Below, piece after piece: positions 46,580 to 55,298 of a stretch of DNA of 64,000 nt (positions are counted from its first letter, which is position 1; every line of letters begins with the position of its first letter). Where the stretch lies: contig CALFIU010000176.1 of the NCBI GenBank assembly GCA_937877455.1, forward strand, positions 62,001-126,000. Direction: 5' to 3'. Source of the DNA: an uncultured Bacteroidales bacterium. Lineage in GTDB: Bacteria; Bacteroidota; Bacteroidia; Bacteroidales; UBA3824. The position numbers were made by a program, and so were the translations under genes. The notes beneath the pieces were generated by a model, which saw only the letters and a program-made list of their open reading frames with translations, ran no database searches and was not told the origin of the DNA.

Positions 46580-47503
46580 TCAAATTTTTGTTATTTCATC
46601 TTCAGATAGACCCGTAGCAGAAGCTATCTCTGCAATGGTCATTTTCCCAAGTGCTTTTAGAGTACGAGCAATAGCAATTGCCTTAGATTGTTCTCCTTCT
46701 ACTCGTCCCTCCTCTCTGCCTTGCTTTCTACCTTTAATCTCTGCAAAATCAATCGTATTGTAATAATCTCGATAATCTTTCAAACTATCACGATAAGCAA
46801 GCAATTCATTAGGCTTATATTTTGAAATTTCTGCAAGATTGAACAAACGCTTGAAAATTGCCTCTCGCAAAGTCTTGGGACGGTCGGCGAGATGATAAAG
46901 ATTTTTCATTGCAAAAAACCACTTATCAAGCATATCCTCAAGTTCGTCTTCTCTCTTTTCAAACTTCGGCATCTCAATATTTATAAACTCCAACTTATCG
47001 CTGTAAAGTTCGGTTGGATATTCATCGTAACGCAGTTTTGCATGGGTTACGACTTCGGTGTGTTTTGGGTTCTCATCAATTATAAAATTCAGAACACCAA
47101 TTACATAGACTTTTTTTAGTTCATATTTCCAATATACCTTTTTATCGTCCATCTCGCGAATATACCCCTTTTCGCCTTGTTCTTGAATTGGAAATGACGC
47201 ATAATACAATGAGCGGTCTATAAAATTTATTTGCGACGCTTTTTGCATTTCAACAATAAACCTTTCGCCCTTATTGTTCTGACAATAAACATCGTAAATA
47301 GATTTTCGGTCTGACTCTACAATTGGTAATTTCTCGGTATTAAGATGCTTAACATCCTTGATTTCTTCATCGTCTTTGAATTTCAAGAGAGCATTGAGAA
47401 AACTAATTAAGAATTCCTTATTGGCTGGTGTTCCAAAAAATTTCTTAAACGCAAAATCTGTGTAAAAATTTATAAAACGTTCGTATATTCCTTCTGACGG
47501 CAT
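46580..47503 (-). CDS. Rpn-family PD-(D/E)XK nuclease (transposase-like)
   Basis: About 307 residues from the ATG at 47503 (MPSEGIYERFINFYTDFAFKKFFG), where family similarity begins; the frame opens at 47557. The N-terminal signature TDFAFKKFFG, SIYDVYCQNNKGERFIVEMQ (the E-x-Q of the PD-(D/E)XK core: Asp…VEMQ) and the Arg/Glu-rich GRKQGREEGRVEGEQ tail followed by a small helical domain are typical of the Rpn/PDDEXK_2 group. These proteins promote recA-independent recombination in E. coli and are often dispersed and variable in number. It looks intact, and no inverted repeats mark it as an insertion sequence. Confidence 0.88.
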   Translation of the reverse strand: MPSEGIYERFINFYTDFAFKKFFGTPANKEFLISFLNALLKFKDDEEIKDVKHLNTEKLPIVESDRKSIYDVYCQNNKGERFIVEMQKASQINFIDRSLYYASFPIQEQGEKGYIREMDDKKVYWKYELKKVYVIGVLNFIIDENPKHTEVVTHAKLRYDEYPTELYSDKLEFINIEMPKFEKREDELEDMLDKWFFAMKNLYHLADRPKTLREAIFKRLFNLAEISKYKPNELLAYRDSLKDYRDYYNTIDFAEIKGRKQGREEGRVEGEQSKAIAIARTLKALGKMTIAEIASATGLSEDEITKI

Positions 47504-47630
47504 GGCTATTTGGTGTTTTTGTTGATACAAAGATAAAATTATTGGTTGAAATTGCAAAATATCTTAAACTTTCAAATTCTTAATAATTTATCATTTTCTG
47601 GAAAAATATGTCAAATTTTTTAGATAAATA

Positions 47631-47673
47631 AAAAGGCTATCTAATAGAATAGAAACTTTTAAGACAGCCTTTG
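47631..47673 (-). terminator. Hairpin terminator on the minus strand, GGCTGTCTTAAAAG type
   Basis: On the minus strand AAAGGCTGTCTTAA pairs with the arm ending TAGATAGCCTTT (one mismatch plus a shift) and is followed by T's. It lies 88 nt past the stop of the small OB-fold-like gene. Its arm is close to the outer inverted repeat around copy A. Confidence 0.55.
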
Positions 47674-47760
47674 TTATGAAGGTGTAGTTGCTATTTTTGC
47701 ATATAAAAAGTTGAGGGTTAAACAAAAAAAATCCCTAAAAACTACCAAATACACAAAATA

Positions 47761-48012
47761 TTATTCCTCAACCTTCTCAAGCGAAACTGCACGATAGCCA
47801 TCTTGATTGCGTTTTTTATCAAATGCATCAACAAACTCTCCACGAACAACTGATTTATCAACAATCTCCTTGGCAGCAAGCAAATTGGCTGGCACAAAAA
47901 CTGTAACACCATTGAATTTAACAAACCCATAGCCACCTTCTGCTATTGTAATTATGCCCGCAAATGGAAAACTTTCCTGCGATGCTTTCTGTTTTGTATT
48001 TTTGTTTTTCAT
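47761..48012 (-). CDS. Small OB-fold-like (cold-shock/S1-like) protein
   Basis: 83 residues: a Lys/Gln-rich N-terminus (MKNKNTKQKASQESF), then FAGIITIAEGGYGFVKFNGVTVFVPANLL, which has the GYGFV…VFVP rhythm of cold-shock and RNase R-type OB domains, then DAFDKKRNQDGYRAVSLEKV. An RNA-binding role is inferred from this rhythm only. It could be a truncated or minimal OB-fold protein. It is monocistronic, divergent from purL. Confidence 0.6.
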   Translation of the reverse strand: MKNKNTKQKASQESFPFAGIITIAEGGYGFVKFNGVTVFVPANLLAAKEIVDKSVVRGEFVDAFDKKRNQDGYRAVSLEKVEE

Positions 48013-48111
48013 AAAAGTTATTTTTTGCCGTCAAAATACGTTCTTTTTTCAAAAATAATAAAATTTTTAAGCCACTTTTTTACTACTTATTTTTTTTGCA
48101 ACATTTTTTTA

Positions 48112-48119
48112 TAAATTTG
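48112..48119 (+). promoter_or_regulatory. Putative -7 box of purL
   Basis: TAAATTTG, exact consensus, 35 nt before the ATG at 48155. A TTTG exists at 48095-48098 but is too close for the usual spacing. Confidence 0.42.
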
Positions 48120-48154
48120 CCATATAAAAAAAAACTCTGTTCAAAATAAAAACT

Positions 48155-51100
48155 ATGCTAAAGTTTTATAAATCAAAAGATTCAACAATTTATGCGGTAA
48201 AATTCACAAAAAATCCCGCACAAACCGACATGCAGAAACTCGTTTGGTTGTTTGGCGATGCCACACCACTCGACTGCGAAAAAATAGACGGCATTTTCAT
48301 TGGTCCGCGCAAGGAAATGATTACTCCTTGGAGTACCAACGCCGTAGAAATAACCCAAAACATGGGCATAGAAGGTATTGAGAGAATAGAAAAATTTATA
48401 GCCGCAGACAACGCTACACCCCAACACGATAAAATGCTCCAACGGGTGTACAATTCTATAAATCAAGATGTTTTTACAATCTCCAATCCACCAGCACCAA
48501 TTATTTATATCGACAATCTCAAAGAATACAACGAAAAAGAAGGACTTGCTCTAAGCCCTAAAGAAATAGAATATCTCGAAAACCTCTCACAAACTCTCGG
48601 ACGTAAACTTACAGATAGCGAAGTATTTGGTTTTTCGCAAGTTAACAGCGAACACTGCCGTCACAAAATTTTCGGTGGCACATTTGTTATTGATGGCAAA
48701 GAAAAAGAGAAATCTCTTTTTCAACTTATAAAAGACACATCAAAACAAAACCCACGAGGTCTTGTATCCGCATACGCCGACAATGTTGCATTTATAGAAG
48801 GCCCTGTGGCAGAACAATTTGCTCCATCAAATCCCGAAACAGCATCAGAATATGAAGTTAAAGATATTGAAACGGTGATTTCAATGAAAGCAGAAACACA
48901 CAACTTCCCAACCACAGTAGAACCATTCAACGGTGCTGCCACTGGTAGCGGTGGAGAAATTCGCGACCGCATGGCTGGAGGAAAAGGTAGTTTCCCGATA
49001 GCAGGAACAGCTGTTTACATGACTTCGTACCCACGTCTTCAAAACGATAGACAATGGGAAAATGCTGTTCTTGAAAGAAAATGGTTATACCAAACACCAT
49101 TAGAAATACTCATTAAAGCCTCAAACGGTGCAAGCGACTTTGGTAATAAATTTGGACAACCTCTCATCAACGGTAGTTTACTAACATTTGAACATTTTGA
49201 AGGCGAAAATCGCTACGGATTCGACAAAGTTATAATGCAAGCAGGCGGTGTAGGATACGCAAAAAAAGCAGATTGTCAAAAAGATACACCATCAACAGAC
49301 CTACCCGTAGTGGTGCTTGGCGGCGACAACTACCGTATAGGAATGGGCGGAGGTGCTGTTTCAAGCGTGGCAACAGGTCAATACAAAAACGATATTGAAC
49401 TAAATGCCGTACAAAGGTCTAACCCAGAAATGCAAAAAAGGGTTTACAACGCCATACGCGCCATTAGCGAAACCGACAAAAATCCAATAGTTTCGGTACA
49501 TGACCACGGTGCTGGCGGTCATCTCAATTGTCTGTCAGAACTTGTAGAATCAACAGGTGGTCTTATTGAAATTGACAAATTGCCAGTTGGCGACCCTACA
49601 CTTTCAGCTAAAGAAATAATCGGAAACGAAAGCCAAGAACGCATGGGTTTAGTAATAGGAAAAGATTCGGTTGAAAAACTCAGAAAAATAGCCGACCGTG
49701 AACGTGCTCCAATGTACGAAGTAGGCAAAACAACCGATGACATGATGTTTAAATTTACGCTAAAAGACGGAGAAACACCAATAAACCTAAAACTTGAAGA
49801 CTTTTTTGGCAAACCACCAAAAACTGTAATGACCGACACAACTGTTGAAAAAAACTATGCACCAATAAAATACGACAATCAGAAATTTGATGAATACCTT
49901 AATGCTGTTCTACAAATAGAAGCCGTTGCATGCAAAGATTGGCTCACCAACAAAGTTGACCGTTCAGTAACGGGCAAAGTAGCACAACAACAAAATGTCG
50001 GCGCACTTCAACTTCCATTGGCAGATTATGGCACAGTATCTATCGACTACTCAAATACTTACGGAATAGCCACTGCATTAGGACATGCTCCTGCTGTAGC
50101 ACTCATAAATCCACAAGCAGGCAGTAGATTGGCAATTGCAGAGTCTCTTACTAACATTGTATTTGCTCCATTGACAAACGGTATCAACGCCATTTCGCTA
50201 AGCGCAAACTGGATGTGGCCATGCAAAAACAAAGGCGAAGACGCAAGACTATATGCCGCAGTTGAAGCAGCATCAGATTTTGCCATAAAACTTGGAATTA
50301 ATATTCCAACAGGCAAAGACTCTCTGTCAATGACTCAAAAATATCCAAGCGAAAAACCAGTAATGTCGCCTGGTACTGTAATTATAACTGCCGCTGGAGA
50401 AGTTTATAATTATAAACTTGGTGTAACTCCCGACCAAAAACCTATAGAAAACACTACTATCGCCTACATAGATTTTTCTTCATCAAAACTAAGTCTCGGT
50501 GGAAGTAGTTTTGCTCAAATAACAAATGCCATAGGGCAAGATTGTCCCGACATCAAAGATGCCGATTATTTTAAAAAAGCTTTCAACGCTGTACAAAAAC
50601 TAATTGCAGAAAAACTCATACTTTCTGGACACGACATTTCGGCTGGTGGCATGATTACCACATTGTTAGAAATGATTTTTGCAACCACACAATATGGCAT
50701 GGAAATAAACCTTGATTTTTCAAGTCAAGACTTATGCACCACATTGTTTGCCGAAAATCCAGGAATTATAATACAAACAGCCAACATAAAAAAAGTTGAT
50801 CAAATTTTAAATTCGTTTGGCGTTAAATATTACGCAATTGGTAACACAACAAAATCGCGAAACCTAAAAATAACAAAAGAAAACCAAACAAAAATTCTCG
50901 ATACCGATGCGTTAAGAGATATTTGGTACAAAACATCGTATCTTCTCGACCGTTACCAAACAGAACAAACATGCGCCGAAAAACGTTACAAAAATTACAA
51001 AAAACAACCCTTGGAATTTAAATTTCCTACATCGTTTGATGGACAACTCAAAACATACGGTATTGATTCCAAAAGACGCGAAAAAACTGGAATAAAAGCA

Positions 51101-51847
51101 GCCATCATTCGAGAAAAAGGTATCAACGGCGACAGAGAAATGGCTTGGGCAATGTATTTAGCAGGTTTTGATGTAAAAGACGTACACATGACCGATTTAG
51201 CAAACGGACGCGAAACCCTCGAAGATGTCAATTTCATAGTCTATTGCGGCGGTTTTTCAAATTCCGATGTCCTCGGTAGCGCAAAAGGCTGGGCTGGTGC
51301 GTTCAAATATAACGAAAAAGCCAAAAAAGCTCTTGAAAATTTCTATGCACGTCCCGACACTTTAAGCCTTGGCATTTGCAACGGATGCCAACTTATGAAC
51401 GAACTTGAACTCGTGTATCCGCATAAACAAAACCATCCAAAACTAAAACACAACATCTCAGGAAAATTTGAATCAGCATTTGTCAACGTTGACATAATGC
51501 CTTCAAACTCTATTCTATTAAAATCGCTTGAAGGTAGCCGTCTTGGTGTATGGATTGCACATGGAGAAGGTCGTTTCAACCTTCCCGAATTAGAAAACCA
51601 ATACATAATACCAATGAAATATTCCTATGCAGAATATCCTGGCAACCCAAACGGCTCGGATTATAACGCTGCGGCAGTAGTTTCTAACGATGGTCGTCAT
51701 CTTTCGATGATGCCACATCCAGAACGCGCTGTATATGCTTGGCAATGGGCAAATTATCCAGAAGATAGAAAAAACTCTGACATTGTTTCGCCGTGGATAG
51801 AAATGTTTATAAACGCTAAAAATTGGATACTTAACTATAAAAAATAG
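48155..51847 (+). CDS. purL: Phosphoribosylformylglycinamidine synthase, single-chain
   Basis: 1,230 residues, the large form with a glutaminase domain. N-terminal linker region, then FGAM synthase domains with GFSQVNSEHCRHKIFGG, AETHNFPTTVEPFNGAATGSGG, and GGDNYRIGMGGGAVSSV (catalytic and ATP-binding motifs), and a C-terminal class I glutaminase with the nucleophile in LGICNGCQLMNEL and HGEGRFNL. It converts FGAR to FGAM with glutamine and ATP in purine synthesis. Separate PurQ/PurS are not needed. purC lies about 10 kb downstream, not in the same operon. Confidence 0.96.
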   Translation: MLKFYKSKDSTIYAVKFTKNPAQTDMQKLVWLFGDATPLDCEKIDGIFIGPRKEMITPWSTNAVEITQNMGIEGIERIEKFIAADNATPQHDKMLQRVYNSINQDVFTISNPPAPIIYIDNLKEYNEKEGLALSPKEIEYLENLSQTLGRKLTDSEVFGFSQVNSEHCRHKIFGGTFVIDGKEKEKSLFQLIKDTSKQNPRGLVSAYADNVAFIEGPVAEQFAPSNPETASEYEVKDIETVISMKAETHNFPTTVEPFNGAATGSGGEIRDRMAGGKGSFPIAGTAVYMTSYPRLQNDRQWENAVLERKWLYQTPLEILIKASNGASDFGNKFGQPLINGSLLTFEHFEGENRYGFDKVIMQAGGVGYAKKADCQKDTPSTDLPVVVLGGDNYRIGMGGGAVSSVATGQYKNDIELNAVQRSNPEMQKRVYNAIRAISETDKNPIVSVHDHGAGGHLNCLSELVESTGGLIEIDKLPVGDPTLSAKEIIGNESQERMGLVIGKDSVEKLRKIADRERAPMYEVGKTTDDMMFKFTLKDGETPINLKLEDFFGKPPKTVMTDTTVEKNYAPIKYDNQKFDEYLNAVLQIEAVACKDWLTNKVDRSVTGKVAQQQNVGALQLPLADYGTVSIDYSNTYGIATALGHAPAVALINPQAGSRLAIAESLTNIVFAPLTNGINAISLSANWMWPCKNKGEDARLYAAVEAASDFAIKLGINIPTGKDSLSMTQKYPSEKPVMSPGTVIITAAGEVYNYKLGVTPDQKPIENTTIAYIDFSSSKLSLGGSSFAQITNAIGQDCPDIKDADYFKKAFNAVQKLIAEKLILSGHDISAGGMITTLLEMIFATTQYGMEINLDFSSQDLCTTLFAENPGIIIQTANIKKVDQILNSFGVKYYAIGNTTKSRNLKITKENQTKILDTDALRDIWYKTSYLLDRYQTEQTCAEKRYKNYKKQPLEFKFPTSFDGQLKTYGIDSKRREKTGIKAAIIREKGINGDREMAWAMYLAGFDVKDVHMTDLANGRETLEDVNFIVYCGGFSNSDVLGSAKGWAGAFKYNEKAKKALENFYARPDTLSLGICNGCQLMNELELVYPHKQNHPKLKHNISGKFESAFVNVDIMPSNSILLKSLEGSRLGVWIAHGEGRFNLPELENQYIIPMKYSYAEYPGNPNGSDYNAAAVVSNDGRHLSMMPHPERAVYAWQWANYPEDRKNSDIVSPWIEMFINAKNWILNYKK

Positions 51848-51882
51848 TTTATAAACAAAAACATTATATTTTTACATTTGCT

Positions 51883-51921
51883 AAAAAAAGAGAGTGTATT
51901 AACCTGCACTCTCCTTTTTTT
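51883..51921 (+). terminator. Intrinsic terminator of purL
   Basis: GAGAGTG at 51890-51896 pairs with CACTCTC at 51907-51913 (extended by wobble), preceded by A's and followed by CTTTTTTT, 43 nt after the purL stop. Confidence 0.7.
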
Positions 51922-51957
51922 ATACAATACAGACGATTTTTTATTAAATCAACACGT

Positions 51958-52153
51958 CAATTTCATTTGAATCGACATCAATGCGGGCGGACACATAGGC
52001 TCGCCCCTACAAAATATGGTTATATTCAATATTATGAACAAGATTTGGCGAAAAGGCGGCTTTGATGCCTTTTCGCCAAATCCTATAATCCCCACTACAA
52101 ATAGAATGGTGTGAATGGGCGGATATGCGTGTCCGCCCATTCAAATGAAATTG
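51958..52153. repeat. Cluster of three hairpins within an outer inverted repeat (palindromic intergenic element)
   Basis: Outer arms: CAATTTCATTTGAAT at 51958-51972 is complementary to 52139-52153. Inside are a GGGCG…CGCCC hairpin (51985-52006) with the GGGCGGACACATAGG wording common in REP-type repeats, a perfect 16-bp stem with GATTTGGCGAAAAGGC (52042-52057 with 52067-52082), and an 11-bp stem GAATGGGCGGA/TCCGCCCATTC (52113-52123 with 52132-52142). GGGCGGACAC in the left hairpin also complements GTGTCCGCCC in the right one. GC content is clearly above the neighbourhood. No coding signal. Confidence 0.75.
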
Positions 52154-52207
52154 TCGTGAAATAAATAAAAAAATCACTTTAATTTTTTTTTATTTAATTT
52201 TTTTTAG

Positions 52208-52215
52208 TAATATTG
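52208..52215 (+). promoter_or_regulatory. Putative tRNA promoter -7 box
   Basis: TAATATTG, one mismatch to TAnnTTTG, 11 nt before the mature 5' end of the tRNA. Confidence 0.35.
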
Positions 52216-52226
52216 CAACATCATTT

Positions 52227-52300
52227 GGGGGTTTAGCTCAGTTGGCTAGAGCGTTTGACTGGCAGTCAAAAGGTCAGGAGTTCGACTCTCCTAATCTCCA
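52227..52300 (+). tRNA. tRNA-Ala (anticodon GGC)
   Basis: 74 nt with a complete cloverleaf: acceptor GGGGGTT with AATCTCC, D stem GCTC/GAGC, anticodon stem TTTGA/TCAAA with loop CTGGCAG (anticodon GGC), T arm AGGAG-TTCGACT-CTCCT, discriminator A. The G3:U70 wobble pair, the alanine identity element, is present. The 3' CCA is not encoded. Confidence 0.96.
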
Positions 52301-52301
52301 C

Positions 52302-52331
52302 AAAACACCGATTTTTTTTCGGTGTTTTTTT
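52302..52331 (+). terminator. Intrinsic terminator of the tRNA
   Basis: AAAACACCG at 52302-52310 pairs with CGGTGTTTT at 52320-52328, followed by T's, directly after the tRNA. Confidence 0.8.
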
Positions 52332-52458
52332 GTAAATATACATTTTATCAATTCTTATTATTTAACAAATACATTATCCTACATAAAAAAACTATCCAAT
52401 TTTTTTAATATCTTTTAAAAAAAAACTATAATTGCATAATAATTCCGCAAAATATATT

Positions 52459-54267
52459 ATGCAATTGAAAAAATATTATTCAAAAATATTGTGTGTCTTC
52501 TTTTTCTTGCTTTTTTGTAAACAAGCCTATTGTCAAAACGATGAATCCGACGAACTTTTGTATTACAAAGAACAAATATCGAATTACCAAAACAACGAAA
52601 ACAATCCCAAAATCCTTGAATACAAAATAAAACTTGGCACCGCATATTGGCATAATGGACAGAATAAAAACGCACTTTCTGTTTTAGACGAAGCATTAAA
52701 ACTCGCTCTACAACTCAAAGATTGGCAACTTCAAATAAGAATTTGTGGGCTTATGGCAGACATCTACAAATCTCAAAAAGACTATAAAACCGCTGAACAA
52801 TATGGACTTGATGCACTTTCCACAGCAAGAGATTACGGTAATTATATCGACATAGCCATCGCATTGATAAACCTTTCGCAACTATCCTACAACGACTACC
52901 GTACGAGTATTGACTGTCTTAAACAAGCCGAATATTTGTGTAAAAAAATTGAAGATTCTAATTTACTATCGCGTTGCTACTTCCTTATGGCTGCCCAATA
53001 TCGCAACGCTGGCAACGAACAAAAATCCAAAGAGTATAAAGATCTTGCCAACGAAATTATAGAAAAAAAACACCTATCCGAAATAACAACAATTAAAAAT
53101 AATGCTCAAAAAAATATAAAACAAAACAACTTAGAAAATCAAAAAAAATTAGAAGAAATAAACAAACAAAAAAAAATATACCTCGACTCGCTTGAAAAAA
53201 CAGATATTATGTATAAAAATAATTATCTTCAACTAAAACTTGCAGAACAAGAAAATATTACCAAAAACATAATAATAAAACAACAAGAAACCGAAATAAA
53301 AAACCAAAAAAAAATACGATTACTTATACTTACATTACTCGGATTGTTGGTTATATTCTTATCAATACTTCTTTATCTGTTAAAAATACGTCATTCAATA
53401 ACCGAACAACTTAGAAAAACCAACATAGAAATAAAAAACAAAAACCTCGAACTCAATGCCCGCGCCATCGAAATAGAAAAACAACGTACTTTGATTGAAC
53501 TAAAAAACAACGACATAATAGACTCAATAAATAATGCAGCCAAAATACAATCAGCACTACTTCCATCTCAACACCGCATAAAAGAGTGTTTTAAAGATTG
53601 TTTTGTGCTTTATATGCCTAAAGATATTGTCAGTGGCAATTTCTACTGGTTTTCGCAACAAGACTCATACACATTTATTGCCGTGGCAGACAGCACAGGT
53701 AGCAACCTATCGGGAGCATATATGGGTATGGTTGGCAACTCGCTCCTAAACGAAATTATTAACACAAAACACATTTTTGAGCCAGCAGAAATTCTTGATA
53801 ACATAAACAAAGGAATAACCCAAAAAACAGAAAAAGATGCCCATACATTCAACAACAACCGTATGGAAATAACTATTTGTCGAATAGATAACCAAAATAA
53901 AGAAATTGCTGTTGCTGCTGCCAACCAAACAATTTTTCTAACACACGAAGATGGAATAGAAGAAATTCAAGGAGACATACATGCTCTCGGTGGCTCATTT
54001 GACGACAAAAATGAGCAAAAATACCACCAAGAAAAAACAACTTTCTGTCCAAAATCAAATATCTACCTATTTACCAACGGATACAATAATCAAATAGGGG
54101 GCGACAAACAACGTAAATATATGGTAAGCAACTTCAAAAATCTTGTTTCAAAAATAAAAGATATGCCAATGGATGCCCAATTACAAGCCATAAAAAATGC
54201 ACACAACCTTTGGCGCGGCGACAACATACAAACAAACGACATATTAATAATAGGAATAACACTATAA
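52459..54267 (+). CDS. TPR membrane protein with degenerate SpoIIE/PP2C-like domain
   Basis: 602 residues from the ATG at 52459, where a signal peptide begins (MQLKKYYSKILCVFFFLLFC). TPR-like helices span about 45-200, a coiled coil about 205-285, a membrane segment about 287-310 (LLILTLLGLLVIFLSILLYL), a second coiled coil to about 350, then a SpoIIE-type domain from about 365. Typical active members read SGDFYW, ADCTGHGVPGA and SDGxxDQ; here they read SGNFYW (Asn394), ADSTGSNLSGA, TNGYNNQ (Asn540, Asn544), and the C-terminal acidic pair is TND (Asp594 kept). Several metal-binding Asp are thus replaced, so phosphatase activity is doubtful. A pseudophosphatase signalling role is inferred. Confidence 0.85.
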   Translation: MQLKKYYSKILCVFFFLLFCKQAYCQNDESDELLYYKEQISNYQNNENNPKILEYKIKLGTAYWHNGQNKNALSVLDEALKLALQLKDWQLQIRICGLMADIYKSQKDYKTAEQYGLDALSTARDYGNYIDIAIALINLSQLSYNDYRTSIDCLKQAEYLCKKIEDSNLLSRCYFLMAAQYRNAGNEQKSKEYKDLANEIIEKKHLSEITTIKNNAQKNIKQNNLENQKKLEEINKQKKIYLDSLEKTDIMYKNNYLQLKLAEQENITKNIIIKQQETEIKNQKKIRLLILTLLGLLVIFLSILLYLLKIRHSITEQLRKTNIEIKNKNLELNARAIEIEKQRTLIELKNNDIIDSINNAAKIQSALLPSQHRIKECFKDCFVLYMPKDIVSGNFYWFSQQDSYTFIAVADSTGSNLSGAYMGMVGNSLLNEIINTKHIFEPAEILDNINKGITQKTEKDAHTFNNNRMEITICRIDNQNKEIAVAAANQTIFLTHEDGIEEIQGDIHALGGSFDDKNEQKYHQEKTTFCPKSNIYLFTNGYNNQIGGDKQRKYMVSNFKNLVSKIKDMPMDAQLQAIKNAHNLWRGDNIQTNDILIIGITL

Positions 54268-54306
54268 ATTTTTACTCAAAATACAACAATCAAAAATATT
54301 TATTTT

Positions 54307-54314
54307 TAATTTTG
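54307..54314 (+). promoter_or_regulatory. Putative -7 box of the GT2 gene
   Basis: TAATTTTG, exact consensus, 36 nt before the ATG at 54351, located just after the TPR gene ends. Confidence 0.42.
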
Positions 54315-54350
54315 CATTTGCAGAAATATAGTAAATACCTTTTACCTACA

Positions 54351-55298
54351 ATGGACAAAATAGCAGTTTTAATACCGTGTTATAACGAAGGCAAAACCAT
54401 AAAAAAAGTAATAGAAAACTTTAAAGAACAACTGCCCGAAGCCAAAATATACGTTTATGACAACAACTCACAAGACGACACCATTGCGCAAGCACAATCG
54501 GCGGGTGCAATTGTACGTTGCGAAAAAAGGCAAGGGAAAGGTAACGTTATACGCACAATGTTTAGAGATATTGACGCACACTGCTATATAATGGCCGATG
54601 GCGATGACACTTACCCCGCCGAATATGCTCAACAACTTGCCAACGCCGTTCTCAACGACAACATTGACATGGTTATTGGCGATAGGCTGTCAAGCACCTA
54701 TTTTACAGAAAACAAACGACCATTTCACAATTTTGGAAACGTTCTCGTAAGGCGACTTATAAATATGCTTTACAAAAGCGACATTAAAGATGTGATGACT
54801 GGTTATAGAGCATTTGGGTATAAATTTGTTAAAACTTTTCCAGTGTTGTCTAAGGGGTTTGAAATAGAAACCGAAATGACAATACACGCATTAGACAAAA
54901 ACCTATTACTAAAAAACATTCCTGTAACATACCGCGACCGACCAGAAGGTAGCCAATCAAAACTTAATACCTACTCAGATGGTTTTAGAGTTTTAAAAAC
55001 CATCTTCGTACTTTTTAAAAACTACAAACCATTAAGTTTTTTCATGTGGATGGCTTTATTTTCATTTTTGGCAGCATTAGGTTTTCTCACACCCGTTCTT
55101 ATAGAATATTTTCAAACAGGACTTGTACCAAAACTTCCAAGTTTTGTAGCATGTGTATTTTTCTCAATATGTTCTATACAATCGTTTTACGAAGCAATGA
55201 ACCTCGATATAATCAAACAAAATGAACGTCGAGAATTTGAAAACAGATTTAACGAATGGGCAGATAGAGAACGTCAATACTCAAACCAAACAAAATAA
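54351..55298 (+). CDS. Family 2 glycosyltransferase (DPM/GtrB-like)
   Basis: 315 residues from the ATG at 54351 (MDKIAVLIPCYNEG), which is the true beginning of the GT2 fold; the longer frame overlaps the TPR gene. Motifs: PCYNEGKTI, YDNNSQDDT, MADGDDTYP (the DXD-type metal site), DRLSSTYF, GYRAFGYKFVK, and two C-terminal membrane helices (about 240-300). This is the polyprenyl-phosphate sugar transferase group (GtrB/dolichol-phosphate-mannose synthase-like). Its stop codon overlaps the start of the DUF6020-like gene (TAATG), so the two are coupled and probably work on one glycan step. Confidence 0.9.
   Translation: MDKIAVLIPCYNEGKTIKKVIENFKEQLPEAKIYVYDNNSQDDTIAQAQSAGAIVRCEKRQGKGNVIRTMFRDIDAHCYIMADGDDTYPAEYAQQLANAVLNDNIDMVIGDRLSSTYFTENKRPFHNFGNVLVRRLINMLYKSDIKDVMTGYRAFGYKFVKTFPVLSKGFEIETEMTIHALDKNLLLKNIPVTYRDRPEGSQSKLNTYSDGFRVLKTIFVLFKNYKPLSFFMWMALFSFLAALGFLTPVLIEYFQTGLVPKLPSFVACVFFSICSIQSFYEAMNLDIIKQNERREFENRFNEWADRERQYSNQTK

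Noticed and set aside
51949..52140. Minus-strand 63-codon ORF between purL and the tRNA
   Set aside because: It lies wholly within the palindromic hairpin element and has no recognisable protein features.
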